From assembly GCA_038116945.1 (NCBI GenBank), contig JAYOEY010000008.1, forward strand, positions 62,001-126,000: a DNA stretch of 64,000 nt, written 5' to 3'. Both the position numbers and the translations under genes were made by a program. The first letter of the stretch is position 1; each line of letters opens with the position of its first letter. The stretch is from JAYOEY01 sp038116945 (GTDB lineage: Bacteria > Pseudomonadota > Alphaproteobacteria > MPNO01 > UBA2964). Positions 23,215 to 31,583 of the stretch are shown piece after piece. The notes under the pieces were generated by a model. The model was not told where the DNA came from and did not search any database. It saw only the letters and a list, made by a program, of their open reading frames with translations.

Positions 23215-24855
23215 CTATACCTCTGCGGGCGGCAGCGGGTCGCGTCCCAGGATCATGTCGCTGGCTTTTTCCGCCATCATGATGACAGGCGCGTTGGTCG
23301 CGCCGCCGATCAGGTCGGGCATGACGGACGCGTCGACGACGCGGAGGTTCTCGACGCCGCGGACCTTCAGTTGCGCATCGACCACCCCCATCGGATCGTC
23401 GTCGGCGCCCATTTTGCAGGTGCCGATCGGGTGATGGACGGTACCCATCGTGGCCCGCACATGCGCGTCGAGTTCGTCGTCGGTCTGCGCCCCGGCGCTC
23501 GGCGGCAGTTCCTCGCCGGCAAAGTCCTTCAGCCTGTCGGACGCGACGAGTTCCCGGATCATCCGGAGCCCCTTGCGCATGACACGCCATTCTTCCTCGT
23601 CCTCGAAGAAGGCCTGATGGATGCGCGGCGCGTCCGACGGGTTGGCAGAGGCCAGCGACAGGCGACCGCGGCTGGTCGGGCGCATCGGCATGGCGCGCAC
23701 TGTGAACTGGTCGGCGAACGCCTTCTTGAAGGGCGGCAGCCAGGGCGTGGCGGCCGCCGTGGCGCCCATCCAGAACAGGAGCTGCATGTCGGGGACGGGC
23801 TCTTCCGGCGAGGTCTTCACGAAAGCGGTAATACCGAATGGCAGGTCGGCGGCGAACCCGCCCAGCCCCAGCCAGGCGCGGATCACCGATATGCCGACGC
23901 GGTCGAACCGCATGTTCTTCTTGAACGGCCCGTCGATCTTGCGGCGGAACGCCAGCACGGCGGAGGTGTGATCGCTCAGATTCCGGCCGACGCCGGGAAG
24001 AGGCGCGACCACGTCGATGCCATGTTCGCCCAGATGGTCCGGGTCGCCGATGCCCGACAGCATCAGGAGCTGCGGCGAGTTGATCGATCCGCCGGACAGG
24101 ATGATCTCCCGATCCGCCGTTGCCGACCTTATCTGGCCGCCCTGGCTGTATTCCAGTGTCCGCGCGGTCTTTCCGTCGAATCCGATCTTCGTTGCCAGCG
24201 CGCCGGTCTCGACCGTCAGGTTGGGGCGCTTCAGCGCCGGTTTCAGATAGGCGGCGGCGCTGCTCCAGCGGCGGCCGCTCCGCAGGGTGGCCTGAATGCG
24301 GGCGAACCCTTCCTGGTCCTTGCCGTTATAGTCCTCGGTATAGGCGTACTGCTGTTCGCGACCGGCCTCGATGAAGGCGTCGCAGATCGGGTCTTCGAAG
24401 GTGGTGTAACAGGTCGACAGCGGCCCGCCGGCGCCGCGATAGGTGTCCGCGCCGCCCTCCCAGTCCTCCGACCGGCGGAAATAGGGGAGGATTTCGCGGT
24501 ACGACCAGCCCGGCAGCCCGAACGACGCCCAGCGATCGTAATCGGACCGGTGGCCGTGATAATAGGCCATCGCGTTGATCGAACTCGATCCGCCGATCAC
24601 CTTGCCGCGCGCGCATTCGATGGCGCGTCCGTTCATCGTCTCCGACGGTTCGGCGAAATACATCCAGTCATGAAGTCGCTTCTGAAGGATGCGGCCCCAG
24701 CCGAGCGGAATGTGAATCCACGGGTCGCGGTCCCAGCCGCCGGCTTCCAGCAGGAGGACGCGAACCGACGGGTCCTCGGTCAGGCGTCCGGCAAGCGCAC
24801 AGCCCGCCGACCCCGCGCCGACGATGAAGTAATCGTATGAAGTGCCGGTCGCCAT
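23215..24855 (-). CDS. GMC-family FAD-dependent oxidoreductase
   Basis: 546 residues of the glucose-methanol-choline oxidoreductase family. FAD-binding GAGSAG is at residues 13-18 with the ribose-binding Glu in LLLEAGG; the PROSITE-like blocks GKVIGGSSSINAM and SGGSINSPQLLMLSGIG are intact, and the active-site histidine lies in TVHHPIGTCKMG. It oxidises an alcohol to an aldehyde, passing electrons to O2, a quinone or a cytochrome; choline dehydrogenase and alkan-1-ol dehydrogenase are relatives. It is the last gene of a leftward unit with the three-subunit molybdenum hydroxylase, 27 bases after the small subunit, so a sequential alcohol-to-acid oxidation is plausible. Confidence 0.93.
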   Translation of the reverse strand: MATGTSYDYFIVGAGSAGCALAGRLTEDPSVRVLLLEAGGWDRDPWIHIPLGWGRILQKRLHDWMYFAEPSETMNGRAIECARGKVIGGSSSINAMAYYHGHRSDYDRWASFGLPGWSYREILPYFRRSEDWEGGADTYRGAGGPLSTCYTTFEDPICDAFIEAGREQQYAYTEDYNGKDQEGFARIQATLRSGRRWSSAAAYLKPALKRPNLTVETGALATKIGFDGKTARTLEYSQGGQIRSATADREIILSGGSINSPQLLMLSGIGDPDHLGEHGIDVVAPLPGVGRNLSDHTSAVLAFRRKIDGPFKKNMRFDRVGISVIRAWLGLGGFAADLPFGITAFVKTSPEEPVPDMQLLFWMGATAAATPWLPPFKKAFADQFTVRAMPMRPTSRGRLSLASANPSDAPRIHQAFFEDEEEWRVMRKGLRMIRELVASDRLKDFAGEELPPSAGAQTDDELDAHVRATMGTVHHPIGTCKMGADDDPMGVVDAQLKVRGVENLRVVDASVMPDLIGGATNAPVIMMAEKASDMILGRDPLPPAEV

Positions 24856-24882
24856 GGCGGTTCCCGTCCAGTCCGGCAGCGA

Positions 24883-25377
24883 TCAGCCTTCGCGGTTCTC
24901 GCAGTAATCGAGCACCGCTTTCACCATCCCGACATAGCCGGTACAGCGGCAGAGATGGCCCGACAGCATGTCGCGCAGTTCTTCCTCCGTCGGCTTCGGG
25001 TTCTCCTTCAGCCAGGCGGTGAGCGACATCAGGATGCCCGGCGTGCAGTAGCCGCACTGCAGCCCGTGATGCTTCTTGAAGGCTTTCTGCAGGTCGGAAA
25101 GCTCACCCTCATCGCTGGCGAGGCTTTCGGCGGTCTCGACGGTCGTGCCATCGGCCTGCACCGCAAACGTCAGGCAGGCGCGCGACACTACGCCGTCGAT
25201 CAGCACGGTGCAGGCGCCGCAGACGCCGTGCTCGCAGCCGACATGGCAGCTCGTGATGCCGATCGTATGGGTCAGGAAATCGCTGAGCAGCATGCGCGGC
25301 TCGGCGTAGTCGGAAACCTCCACCCCGTTGAGGGTGAGCGTCACCGGATGGCGGGCGTCCTTGCTTAGCTGCGGCAT
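24883..25377 (-). CDS. Molybdenum hydroxylase, 2Fe-2S small subunit (CoxS-like)
   Basis: 164 residues with two iron-sulfur domains. The plant-type ferredoxin cluster uses Cys48, Cys53, Cys56 and Cys68 (CEHGVCGACTV...RACL); the second, all-helical domain uses Cys108, Cys111, Cys143 and Cys145 (CGYC and CRC). It carries electrons from the molybdenum centre of the large subunit to the FAD subunit in xanthine-dehydrogenase-type enzymes. Length and motif order match CoxS/CutS/IorA-type subunits. Its start overlaps the end of the FAD-subunit gene by 13 bases, giving the order large-medium-small in this operon. Confidence 0.95.
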   Translation of the reverse strand: MPQLSKDARHPVTLTLNGVEVSDYAEPRMLLSDFLTHTIGITSCHVGCEHGVCGACTVLIDGVVSRACLTFAVQADGTTVETAESLASDEGELSDLQKAFKKHHGLQCGYCTPGILMSLTAWLKENPKPTEEELRDMLSGHLCRCTGYVGMVKAVLDYCENREG

Positions 25378-26192
25378 GATTTGGCCTCCTCGATCACGCG
25401 CTTGCCAAGGCGGCGCACCAGCTCCCGCCGGTACCGCGCCGTCGCGTGAATGTCATCGTAACCGCCCAGATCCCAGGCGAACTCGTTGAGCGCATCGTCG
25501 AGCGCGCTGCCGTCCAGAACGTCCCACTCGCGCACCGTTGGCCGGTCGGCAACGCCGCCGATGCCGAGCCTGATCTTCGATCCGGTCGCGACCCCGGCAA
25601 GCGCAACGATGGCGAAATCGCCCCGGCGCTGCGCCATCTCGGTGAAGGCGTAGCCCGCGCCCTTCTCGCGCACCGGATAGCGGGCGGCGGTGACAATTTC
25701 GTCCGCCCGCTTGGCAGTCGACAGCATGCCGGTTTGGAAGGCGTCGGCCGAAAGACGGCGCTGGCCCGACTTGGATGTCAGCACAACCTCGCCGCCCAGC
25801 GTCGCCAGCGACAGCGGCAGTTCGGAGGACGGGTCGGCATGGGACAGCGAACCGCATACCGTGCCGCGCGCGCGCGTCTGGTAGTGGCCGATGAAGGGGA
25901 TGGCAGCGGCCAGCAGAGGAAGTTTCTCCGCCAGCCCGTCCCATTTCTCGAGCTGCGCCTGGCGCGTCGCGCATCCGACTTCGACCATTCCGCCGTCCTC
26001 GCGGATGTAATTGTTGCCGGCGATTTTCGAGATATCGATCAGGATGGACGGTTCGACCAGCCGGAAATTCAGCATCGGCACCAGCGACATGCCGCCGGCA
26101 ATGATCCGCGCGTCGTCGCCTCCGTCCGCGAGGGCGGCGACCGCCTCCTCGGTGGAGCCCGCTTTCAGATAGTCGAATGATATGGGCTTCAT
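25365..26192 (-). CDS. Molybdenum hydroxylase, FAD-binding medium subunit (CoxM-like)
   Basis: 275 residues. The two FAD-pyrophosphate-binding motifs of the family are visible: AGGMSLVPMLNFRL at residues 32-45 and the second, ARGTVCGSLSHADPSSE near residue 110. It accepts electrons from the 2Fe-2S subunit and passes them to a quinone or other acceptor. The length is that of CoxM-type subunits (about 280). It starts one base after the stop of the large-subunit gene and overlaps the small-subunit start by 13 bases, so all three subunits are co-translated. Confidence 0.95.
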   Translation of the reverse strand: MKPISFDYLKAGSTEEAVAALADGGDDARIIAGGMSLVPMLNFRLVEPSILIDISKIAGNNYIREDGGMVEVGCATRQAQLEKWDGLAEKLPLLAAAIPFIGHYQTRARGTVCGSLSHADPSSELPLSLATLGGEVVLTSKSGQRRLSADAFQTGMLSTAKRADEIVTAARYPVREKGAGYAFTEMAQRRGDFAIVALAGVATGSKIRLGIGGVADRPTVREWDVLDGSALDDALNEFAWDLGGYDDIHATARYRRELVRRLGKRVIEEAKSCRS

Positions 26193-26193
26193 C

Positions 26194-29157
26194 TTACTTG
26201 TCCCGTTTGCCGAACAGCCCGCCGAGCAGGCCCTTCGACCCGCCCTTTTCGCCGCCCACCTGGGCGACGAGCCGTTCGAAGAATTGATTTACCAGCGCTC
26301 TCGTCGCGCCTTCCAGCATGCGTCCGCCGACCGAAGCGACCTTGCCGCTCAGCTCGATCTCGTAATCGTAGCTGACCTTCGTTCCCTCGCCGTCCTCGTC
26401 GAGGCGCACATGGCCGGTTCCCTGCGCCGCACCCAGCGGGCCGATCACGCCGCCGCTCAGCGTTGCCGATTGCGGCTCCGTCATGTCGCTCAGCGCGACA
26501 TCGGCATGGAACCGGCCGCGCACCGGGCCGACGCCCAGCGAGACCTCCGCCTTGTAGGCGTTGTCGGCGACGCGATCCAGCGCGTGACAGCCGGGGATGA
26601 CGGCGGCAAGCGCTTCCGGGTCCAGCAGCGTGTTCCAGACGTCGGCGCGCGACGCCGGCACAAGGGTTTCTCCCGACCCGGCCAGCTTGTGGCCCGGTTT
26701 CGTCTCAGCCGGCTGTGCTTTTTCCGCCGGTGCCGCCGATTCGTCGCCATGGATCAGGGCGGCGACCTTGGCCGGCGTCAGCGGAAGGGTCAGGTCCGCC
26801 GCACCGATCGCGTCAGCCACCGCGTTGGCGAGGCAGACAGGCGTCGACATGCAGTTGCCCTCGCCGATGCCCTTGGCGCCCAGCGGCGTTACCATCGACG
26901 GGCTTTCCATGTGGAGGATTTTCGGTTCCGGCACTTCCCACGATGTCGGACACAAATAGTCCGCGAACGTGCCGGTCATGAAGGCGCCGTCCTCGTTGTA
27001 GACGAACTCCTCATAGAGCGCGCAACCGACCGCCCAGGCGAACGCGCCATGGACCTGCCCGTTGGCGACCAGCGGGTTCAGCAACGTGCCGGAATCGTGC
27101 ATCGTCACGTAATCGTCGATGCAGACCTCGCCGGTATCGGGATCGATCTCGACGCCGCAATAATCGAATACGAAGCCGTAGGTCAGCGACGTGTTGATCT
27201 GGTCCAGCTCGTTTGGCGATTCCAGTTCCGGCGGCGACCACGAGCCGGTCTCGCGCACGCAGGGCTCCATCTCCTCGGGCAAATTGCCGGGAGTCCAGTG
27301 GGCCGATCCGGCGGCGCGGTAGAAATTGATCGCGTTCTCGGTGTTGTTCCGGTCAACGATCTTGCCGCCTACGAAATCCAGCTGGTCGGGCGGCACGTTC
27401 AAGCTCTGGCTGGCGATGCGCGACAGCTTGGCGCGGACTTTCTCGGCCGCTTTCTGACAGGCGACCGCTGTTGCCGACGAGAAGCGCGAGGAATAGTTGC
27501 CGGTGGCGATCGACCATGCGTCCTTGGCGGTGTCGAAATCCAGATTGACCTTGATATGGTCGGGCGTCAGCCCCAGCACATCGGCGACGATCTGCGACAG
27601 GATCGTCATGTGGCCCTGTCCCTGCGGGATCGAATCCGCGGTTACCGACACGGTGCCGAGCGGGTCCACGTTCACGGTCGCGTTGGCGACCGCGCCGCCC
27701 TTGGGATTCCGGGCGCGCTCGTCGCGCGGCAGGATATTCGACAGATAGCCCATGTTGGACTGCGCCGGCTCGACGATGGCGGCATAGCCGATGCCGTAGA
27801 GCTTTCCTTCGGCGCGCTTTGCGTCGCGTTTCTTCTTCAGCTCTTCGAGCCTGCCTTCGTTCACCGCGCGCTCGATGGCGACCGGATAATCGCCCGAATC
27901 GAGAAGCGCCCCCGCCGCCGCGCGATAGGGGAACACGCCGGCCGGCACCAGGTTTTTCCGGATCACGTCGAGCGGGTCCATGCCGAGCTCGACCGCGACG
28001 CGCTGCATCATGCGCTCGATGGCGTAGTACATCTGCGGGCCGCCGAATCCTCGCACCATGGCGGACGGGCATTTGTTGGTCATCACAACGCGGTTGGTGA
28101 CCGCGAGGTTCTTGATGTCGTAGGCGCCGGTCAGGATGCCGTGCATGCGGTAGAGCGGGCCCGGCATCGGCGCGCGCAGGAATGCGCCGTAATCGTCCTG
28201 CTGGTCGAAGCGGAAGGCGGTGACCGTGCCGTCTTTCATGACGGCGGCCTCTATCTTCGTGAGCCGGTTGGGCGCCGCTGCTGCCGCGGACAGATGTTCC
28301 AGCTTGTCCTCGACCCATTTGACCGGGCGTCCGGTCTTCTTCGACGCGAGACAGATCAGCACGACATAGGGGAAAATCTGGACTTTCACGCCGAACCCGC
28401 CGCCCGACCATTGCGGGGTGCGCATGCGAAGCTGCGAATTCTTGACCCGGAGCGCCATCGACATCACAGGATGCGAGGTAAACGGCCCCTGATAGTTGGA
28501 GGCGACGTCGTAAAGGTCCTCGCCGTCGTGGTAATCGGCCGTAACGACGAACCCTTCGAGCGGAGTCTGCGAATTGCGCGGGTAGCGGGTGACGAGCGAC
28601 ACCACCCGGTCGGCTTCGGCAAACGCCTTGTCGGGATCGCCGTAGGAAAACTCGCGTGTCGAGACGACGTTGCTGCCGACCGCCTCGTGCACGATGGGCG
28701 CGCCATCGGCGATGGCGTCCTCCTGATCGACCGCGGCTTGCATGACCCGGTATTCGACATCGATCTCGTTGGCGGCGTCTTCCGCCAGATAGCGGTCGCG
28801 TGCGACGACCAGAGCCACCGGTTCGCCGACATAGCGGACCTTGCCGACCGCCAGCGCCCACTGGTTGATCGGCTGGCGCAGAACGATCAGGAAGGATTCC
28901 GACATTTCCTTCACGTCCTCGCCGGTCATGACGCAGGCGACGCCCGGCATCTTCTCGGCACGCGACGTGTCGATCGAGACGATCTCGGCATGGGCGTGCG
29001 GCGACCGCAGGATGGCGGCGTGCAGCGTGCCGGCGCGAGTCGGCAGATGGTCGGAAAACTGCGCCCTGCCCATCAGCAGGATATCGTCTTCCACGCGTTC
29101 AATAGGCTGGCCGACGTATTTCTTTACGTCCTTATCGAGCTCGGCGGCATCCGCCAT
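26194..29157 (-). CDS. Molybdenum hydroxylase large subunit fused to a CoxG (SRPBCC) domain
   Basis: 987 residues, about 200 longer than a normal CoxL/XdhB-type subunit. Residues about 10-780 are the molybdopterin-binding large subunit: RAQFSDHLP at the front, GGGFGVK, the site loop MVRGFGGPQ and the catalytic-Glu motif GAKGIGEGN. The loop is not the AYRCSFR of true CO dehydrogenase, so this is an aldehyde or N-heterocycle hydroxylase. After an Ala/Pro/Glu linker, residues 822-970 form a CoxG-like SRPBCC domain (LVPASRADVWNTLLDPEAL, VIPGCHAL), normally a separate gene. The start at 29157 is where family similarity begins. First gene of the leftward operon and divergent from the CoA-ligase gene. 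Confidence 0.92.
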   Translation of the reverse strand: MADAAELDKDVKKYVGQPIERVEDDILLMGRAQFSDHLPTRAGTLHAAILRSPHAHAEIVSIDTSRAEKMPGVACVMTGEDVKEMSESFLIVLRQPINQWALAVGKVRYVGEPVALVVARDRYLAEDAANEIDVEYRVMQAAVDQEDAIADGAPIVHEAVGSNVVSTREFSYGDPDKAFAEADRVVSLVTRYPRNSQTPLEGFVVTADYHDGEDLYDVASNYQGPFTSHPVMSMALRVKNSQLRMRTPQWSGGGFGVKVQIFPYVVLICLASKKTGRPVKWVEDKLEHLSAAAAAPNRLTKIEAAVMKDGTVTAFRFDQQDDYGAFLRAPMPGPLYRMHGILTGAYDIKNLAVTNRVVMTNKCPSAMVRGFGGPQMYYAIERMMQRVAVELGMDPLDVIRKNLVPAGVFPYRAAAGALLDSGDYPVAIERAVNEGRLEELKKKRDAKRAEGKLYGIGYAAIVEPAQSNMGYLSNILPRDERARNPKGGAVANATVNVDPLGTVSVTADSIPQGQGHMTILSQIVADVLGLTPDHIKVNLDFDTAKDAWSIATGNYSSRFSSATAVACQKAAEKVRAKLSRIASQSLNVPPDQLDFVGGKIVDRNNTENAINFYRAAGSAHWTPGNLPEEMEPCVRETGSWSPPELESPNELDQINTSLTYGFVFDYCGVEIDPDTGEVCIDDYVTMHDSGTLLNPLVANGQVHGAFAWAVGCALYEEFVYNEDGAFMTGTFADYLCPTSWEVPEPKILHMESPSMVTPLGAKGIGEGNCMSTPVCLANAVADAIGAADLTLPLTPAKVAALIHGDESAAPAEKAQPAETKPGHKLAGSGETLVPASRADVWNTLLDPEALAAVIPGCHALDRVADNAYKAEVSLGVGPVRGRFHADVALSDMTEPQSATLSGGVIGPLGAAQGTGHVRLDEDGEGTKVSYDYEIELSGKVASVGGRMLEGATRALVNQFFERLVAQVGGEKGGSKGLLGGLFGKRDK

Positions 29158-29304
29158 GGCTTGCTTCCTGACTGTCCATACGGTGACGTATGGATTGCCA
29201 GCAAACGGCCCAAAAATCAACCCGTCGCGGCCGGATGAAGCCCAAATTTCGGCGTTTTTGGGGCAGGACTTGCGGCATCGCCGTAAACCGGCACAATTCG
29301 GCCG

Positions 29305-30879
29305 ATGTCCGACAACACGATTGCCGTAGATCGCAGCAAAACGCCCAACCGTCTGGTCTTTTCGGACCGGTTCAACGTGGCCGTTCCTTTCATCGACCGG
29401 CATGTAGCGGAGGGACGCGGCGCAAAGCCTGCGATTCGTACGATCGATTCCGTCTGGAGCTACGCCGACCTGGCGAACGCGGTAAGCCGCTACGGCAACT
29501 GCCTGCTTTCCTCCGGGCTTGCGCCGGGAGACCGGGTGCTGATGGCGGTGCGTGACTGTCCGGAGTTCGTCGCGCTATTCTTCGGCGCCATCAAGGCCGG
29601 CATCGTGCCGGTCGCGGTGAACACGATGCTGCGGCAGGCCGATTACCAATTCCTGATCGGCGATTGCGAAGGAGCCGGGCTGGTCTACAGCGAGGCGATG
29701 GCGGGGCTGATCGAACCGGCCGCCGGTGCCTGCCCATTCAAACCGTCATTGACGACCACGATCGAAGCCTTCGCCGAACGGGCGGGCGGCGCGTCGGAGG
29801 CGCTTGAGGCCGCTCCCGCCACGCATCTGGACGAGTGTTTCTGGCTCTATTCGTCGGGTTCGACCGGCAATCCCAAGGGCGTCGTCCATCCGCACCGCTC
29901 GATGGTCTGTACGTCCGAACGGTTCGCCGCGAACATCGTCGGGCTGCGCGAGGACGACACCGTTTTTTCGGTCTCCAAGCTGTTCCATTCCTACGGGTTC
30001 GGCAACGCGATGACCTTCCCGCTCTGGGTCGGCGCCACCATCGCGCTGTCGGACGAGCGCGTTTCACCCGAGATGTCCTTCAGGATGATCGAGCATTTCC
30101 GGCCGACCGTGTTCTTCGGCGTGCCGACGCTGTATGCGCAGCAGCTTCACGCGATGGGGAGCGCTTCGCCCGACCTGTCGTCCCTGCGGCTCTGCGTGTC
30201 GGCCGGTGAGGCCCTGCCGGGCGACGTGCTGCGCCGCTGGCGGGAAAAGACCGGAACCGACATCCTCGACGGGCTGGGTTCGACCGAAAATCTTCATATA
30301 TTCATCGCCAATCGCACCGATGACATAAAACCTGGTACTTCCGGCCGACCGGTGGAAGGGTACGAAATCAGACTGGTCGACGAGGAGGAAAACGAAATCG
30401 TCGAATCGGACACGATCGGTACGGTCTGGGTAAAAGGCGAATCCGCCGCGAAATATTACTGGAAGAATCCGGAGAAAACCGCCGCAACGATGAAGGGCGA
30501 GTGGCTCAATACCGGCGACATGTATTACCGCGATGCCGACGGGTACTACCACAATGCCGGGCGCGGCGACGACATGATGAAGGTCGGCGGGCTGTGGTGC
30601 TCGCCGTTCGAGATCGAGGCGCGGCTGATCGAACATCCGAAGGTTCTGGAGGCGGCTGTCGTTGGCCACAAGGATGACGACGGACTGACCAAACCCGCCG
30701 CCTATGTCGTGCTCAACGACCCGTCGGACGCGGGACAGGCGACCGAACAGGCGCTGGTGCAGCATTGCCGCGACGGGCTGGCCCATTACAAATACCCGCG
30801 CTGGTTCCATTTCGTCAAAGATCTGCCGAAGACCGCGACAGGGAAGATCCAGCGCTTCCGGTTGCGAGACCAGGGGTAA
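29305..30879 (+). CDS. Benzoate-CoA ligase family acyl-CoA synthetase
   Basis: 524 residues of the adenylate-forming superfamily, closest in layout to benzoate/4-hydroxybenzoate-CoA ligases. ATP-binding P-loop YSSGSTGNPKGVVHP (residues about 188-202), the aromatic-acid-pocket region KLFHSYGFGNAMTFP, the A5 motif GLGSTENLHIF, the hinge GRGDDMMKVGG and the C-terminal catalytic lysine in KTATGKIQRFRLR are all present. It converts an acid, ATP and CoA to acyl-CoA, AMP and pyrophosphate. The gene is divergent from the Mo-hydroxylase/GMC operon with a 147-base control region, so it may activate the acid those enzymes make. The true acid could be benzoate-like or another small carboxylate. Confidence 0.92.
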   Translation: MSDNTIAVDRSKTPNRLVFSDRFNVAVPFIDRHVAEGRGAKPAIRTIDSVWSYADLANAVSRYGNCLLSSGLAPGDRVLMAVRDCPEFVALFFGAIKAGIVPVAVNTMLRQADYQFLIGDCEGAGLVYSEAMAGLIEPAAGACPFKPSLTTTIEAFAERAGGASEALEAAPATHLDECFWLYSSGSTGNPKGVVHPHRSMVCTSERFAANIVGLREDDTVFSVSKLFHSYGFGNAMTFPLWVGATIALSDERVSPEMSFRMIEHFRPTVFFGVPTLYAQQLHAMGSASPDLSSLRLCVSAGEALPGDVLRRWREKTGTDILDGLGSTENLHIFIANRTDDIKPGTSGRPVEGYEIRLVDEEENEIVESDTIGTVWVKGESAAKYYWKNPEKTAATMKGEWLNTGDMYYRDADGYYHNAGRGDDMMKVGGLWCSPFEIEARLIEHPKVLEAAVVGHKDDDGLTKPAAYVVLNDPSDAGQATEQALVQHCRDGLAHYKYPRWFHFVKDLPKTATGKIQRFRLRDQG

Positions 30880-30883
30880 GTCC

Positions 30884-31081
30884 GTGAGGGAACCCAACCG
30901 TTTTATAGATGCAATATGTATCGCGATAATTGTGTTCTTCGCGGCACTATTTCTGACCACGCCGATTGGCATGCTTGTCGTGTTAGGCGGGGGCGGTTGG
31001 GTAGTCTATCGAATTTATAATCTTCTCAATTCCAAAGGTTTCGGAAAATCAGCATTGTTCTTCGCAATGTTTCTCGCTTGA
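30884..31081 (+). CDS. Small membrane protein, possibly truncated by an in-frame stop
   Basis: 65 residues from GTG 30884, four bases after the ligase stop and preceded by AGGGGTAAG. Two hydrophobic segments are visible (AICIAIIVFFAALFLTTP and MLVVLGGGGWVVY), so it should be an inner-membrane protein. The DNA here is clearly more AT-rich than the surroundings. After the TGA stop (31079-31081) the same frame continues with another hydrophobic stretch, PVTILIVGSVSWALG, to a second TGA at 31163-31165; the gene may therefore be a nonsense-interrupted longer one. No family recognised. Confidence 0.45.
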   Translation: MREPNRFIDAICIAIIVFFAALFLTTPIGMLVVLGGGGWVVYRIYNLLNSKGFGKSALFFAMFLA

Positions 31082-31187
31082 CCCGTTACAATCCTAATAG
31101 TCGGAAGTGTTTCTTGGGCGTTAGGCTGTGTATTCGGGATGAATAACTGTCGTTCTCCTTTATGATTCACGTTCCAACTAAATCCAC

Positions 31188-31216
31188 TGTCACCCCGGCC
31201 TTGAGCCGGGGGCCAG
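31188..31216. repeat. Left inverted copy of a REP-like hairpin flanking the GIY-YIG gene
   Basis: A 29-base unit containing the hairpin CCCCGGC-CTTGA-GCCGGGG, preceded by TGTCA and followed by GCCAG. Its reverse complement recurs at 31534-31562 with one mismatch. It ends 20 bases before the start codon of the nuclease gene. Confidence 0.85.
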
Positions 31217-31236
31217 TTTTTGAACTAGGTTCCGTT

Positions 31237-31524
31237 ATGGCTTACTACGTCTACATCTTGGCCAACAAACGGAACGGAACGTTGTATACGGGTGTTACGA
31301 ACGATATGGCGCGGCGGACCAATGAACATCGTGAGAGTGCTGGAGCCAATTTCACTCGGCGATACGGCATTAACCGGCTCGTTTATTTCGAATCCCACGA
31401 GGATGTCCGCGAAGCGATCGCAAGGGAAAAGCGGATAAAACGTTGGAAGCGGCCATGGAAGTTGGAACTCATCGAAAAGGTTAATCCGGATTGGCGCGAT
31501 CTGTTCGACGATCTTAATGCGTGA
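31237..31524 (+). CDS. Single-domain GIY-YIG endonuclease (UPF0213-like)
   Basis: 95 residues from ATG 31237, essentially one GIY-YIG nuclease domain: the YVY...YTG pair (Tyr5-Val-Tyr7 and Tyr17-Thr-Gly19), the catalytic arginine region NDMARR (22-27), His31, RYGINRLVYFE (42-52) and the NPDWRDL end with Asn83. Proteins of this exact type are common, multi-copy and mobile-looking in Alphaproteobacteria; their cellular role is not established, to my knowledge. The gene is bracketed by inverted REP-like repeats (31188-31216 and 31534-31562). The front of the open frame upstream of 31237 runs through the left repeat and is not considered coding. Confidence 0.9.
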   Translation: MAYYVYILANKRNGTLYTGVTNDMARRTNEHRESAGANFTRRYGINRLVYFESHEDVREAIAREKRIKRWKRPWKLELIEKVNPDWRDLFDDLNA

Positions 31525-31533
31525 TCCAGTTTT

Positions 31534-31562
31534 CTGGACCCCGGCTCAAGGCCGGGGTGACA
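31534..31562. repeat. Right inverted copy of the REP-like hairpin
   Basis: Reverse complement of 31188-31216 with one mismatch over 29 bases: it begins CTGGACCCCGGC and ends GCCGGGGTGACA. It starts 10 bases after the nuclease stop codon. Its internal hairpin has a perfect 7-base-pair stem and 5-base loop and may also serve as a terminator. Confidence 0.85.
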
Positions 31563-31583
31563 ATTGAGTTTATGGAGAAAGCC

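Noticed and set aside
26194..29157. Carbon monoxide dehydrogenase large subunit
   Set aside because: The active-site loop reads MVRGFGG, not the AYRCSFR of CO-oxidising form I enzymes.
26182..29238. Open frame of about 1000 codons on the plus strand opposite the molybdenum hydroxylase large subunit
   Set aside because: Arg/Asp/His-rich composition without motifs, lying exactly antisense to a recognised gene; long antisense frames are expected in GC-rich DNA with strong third-position bias.
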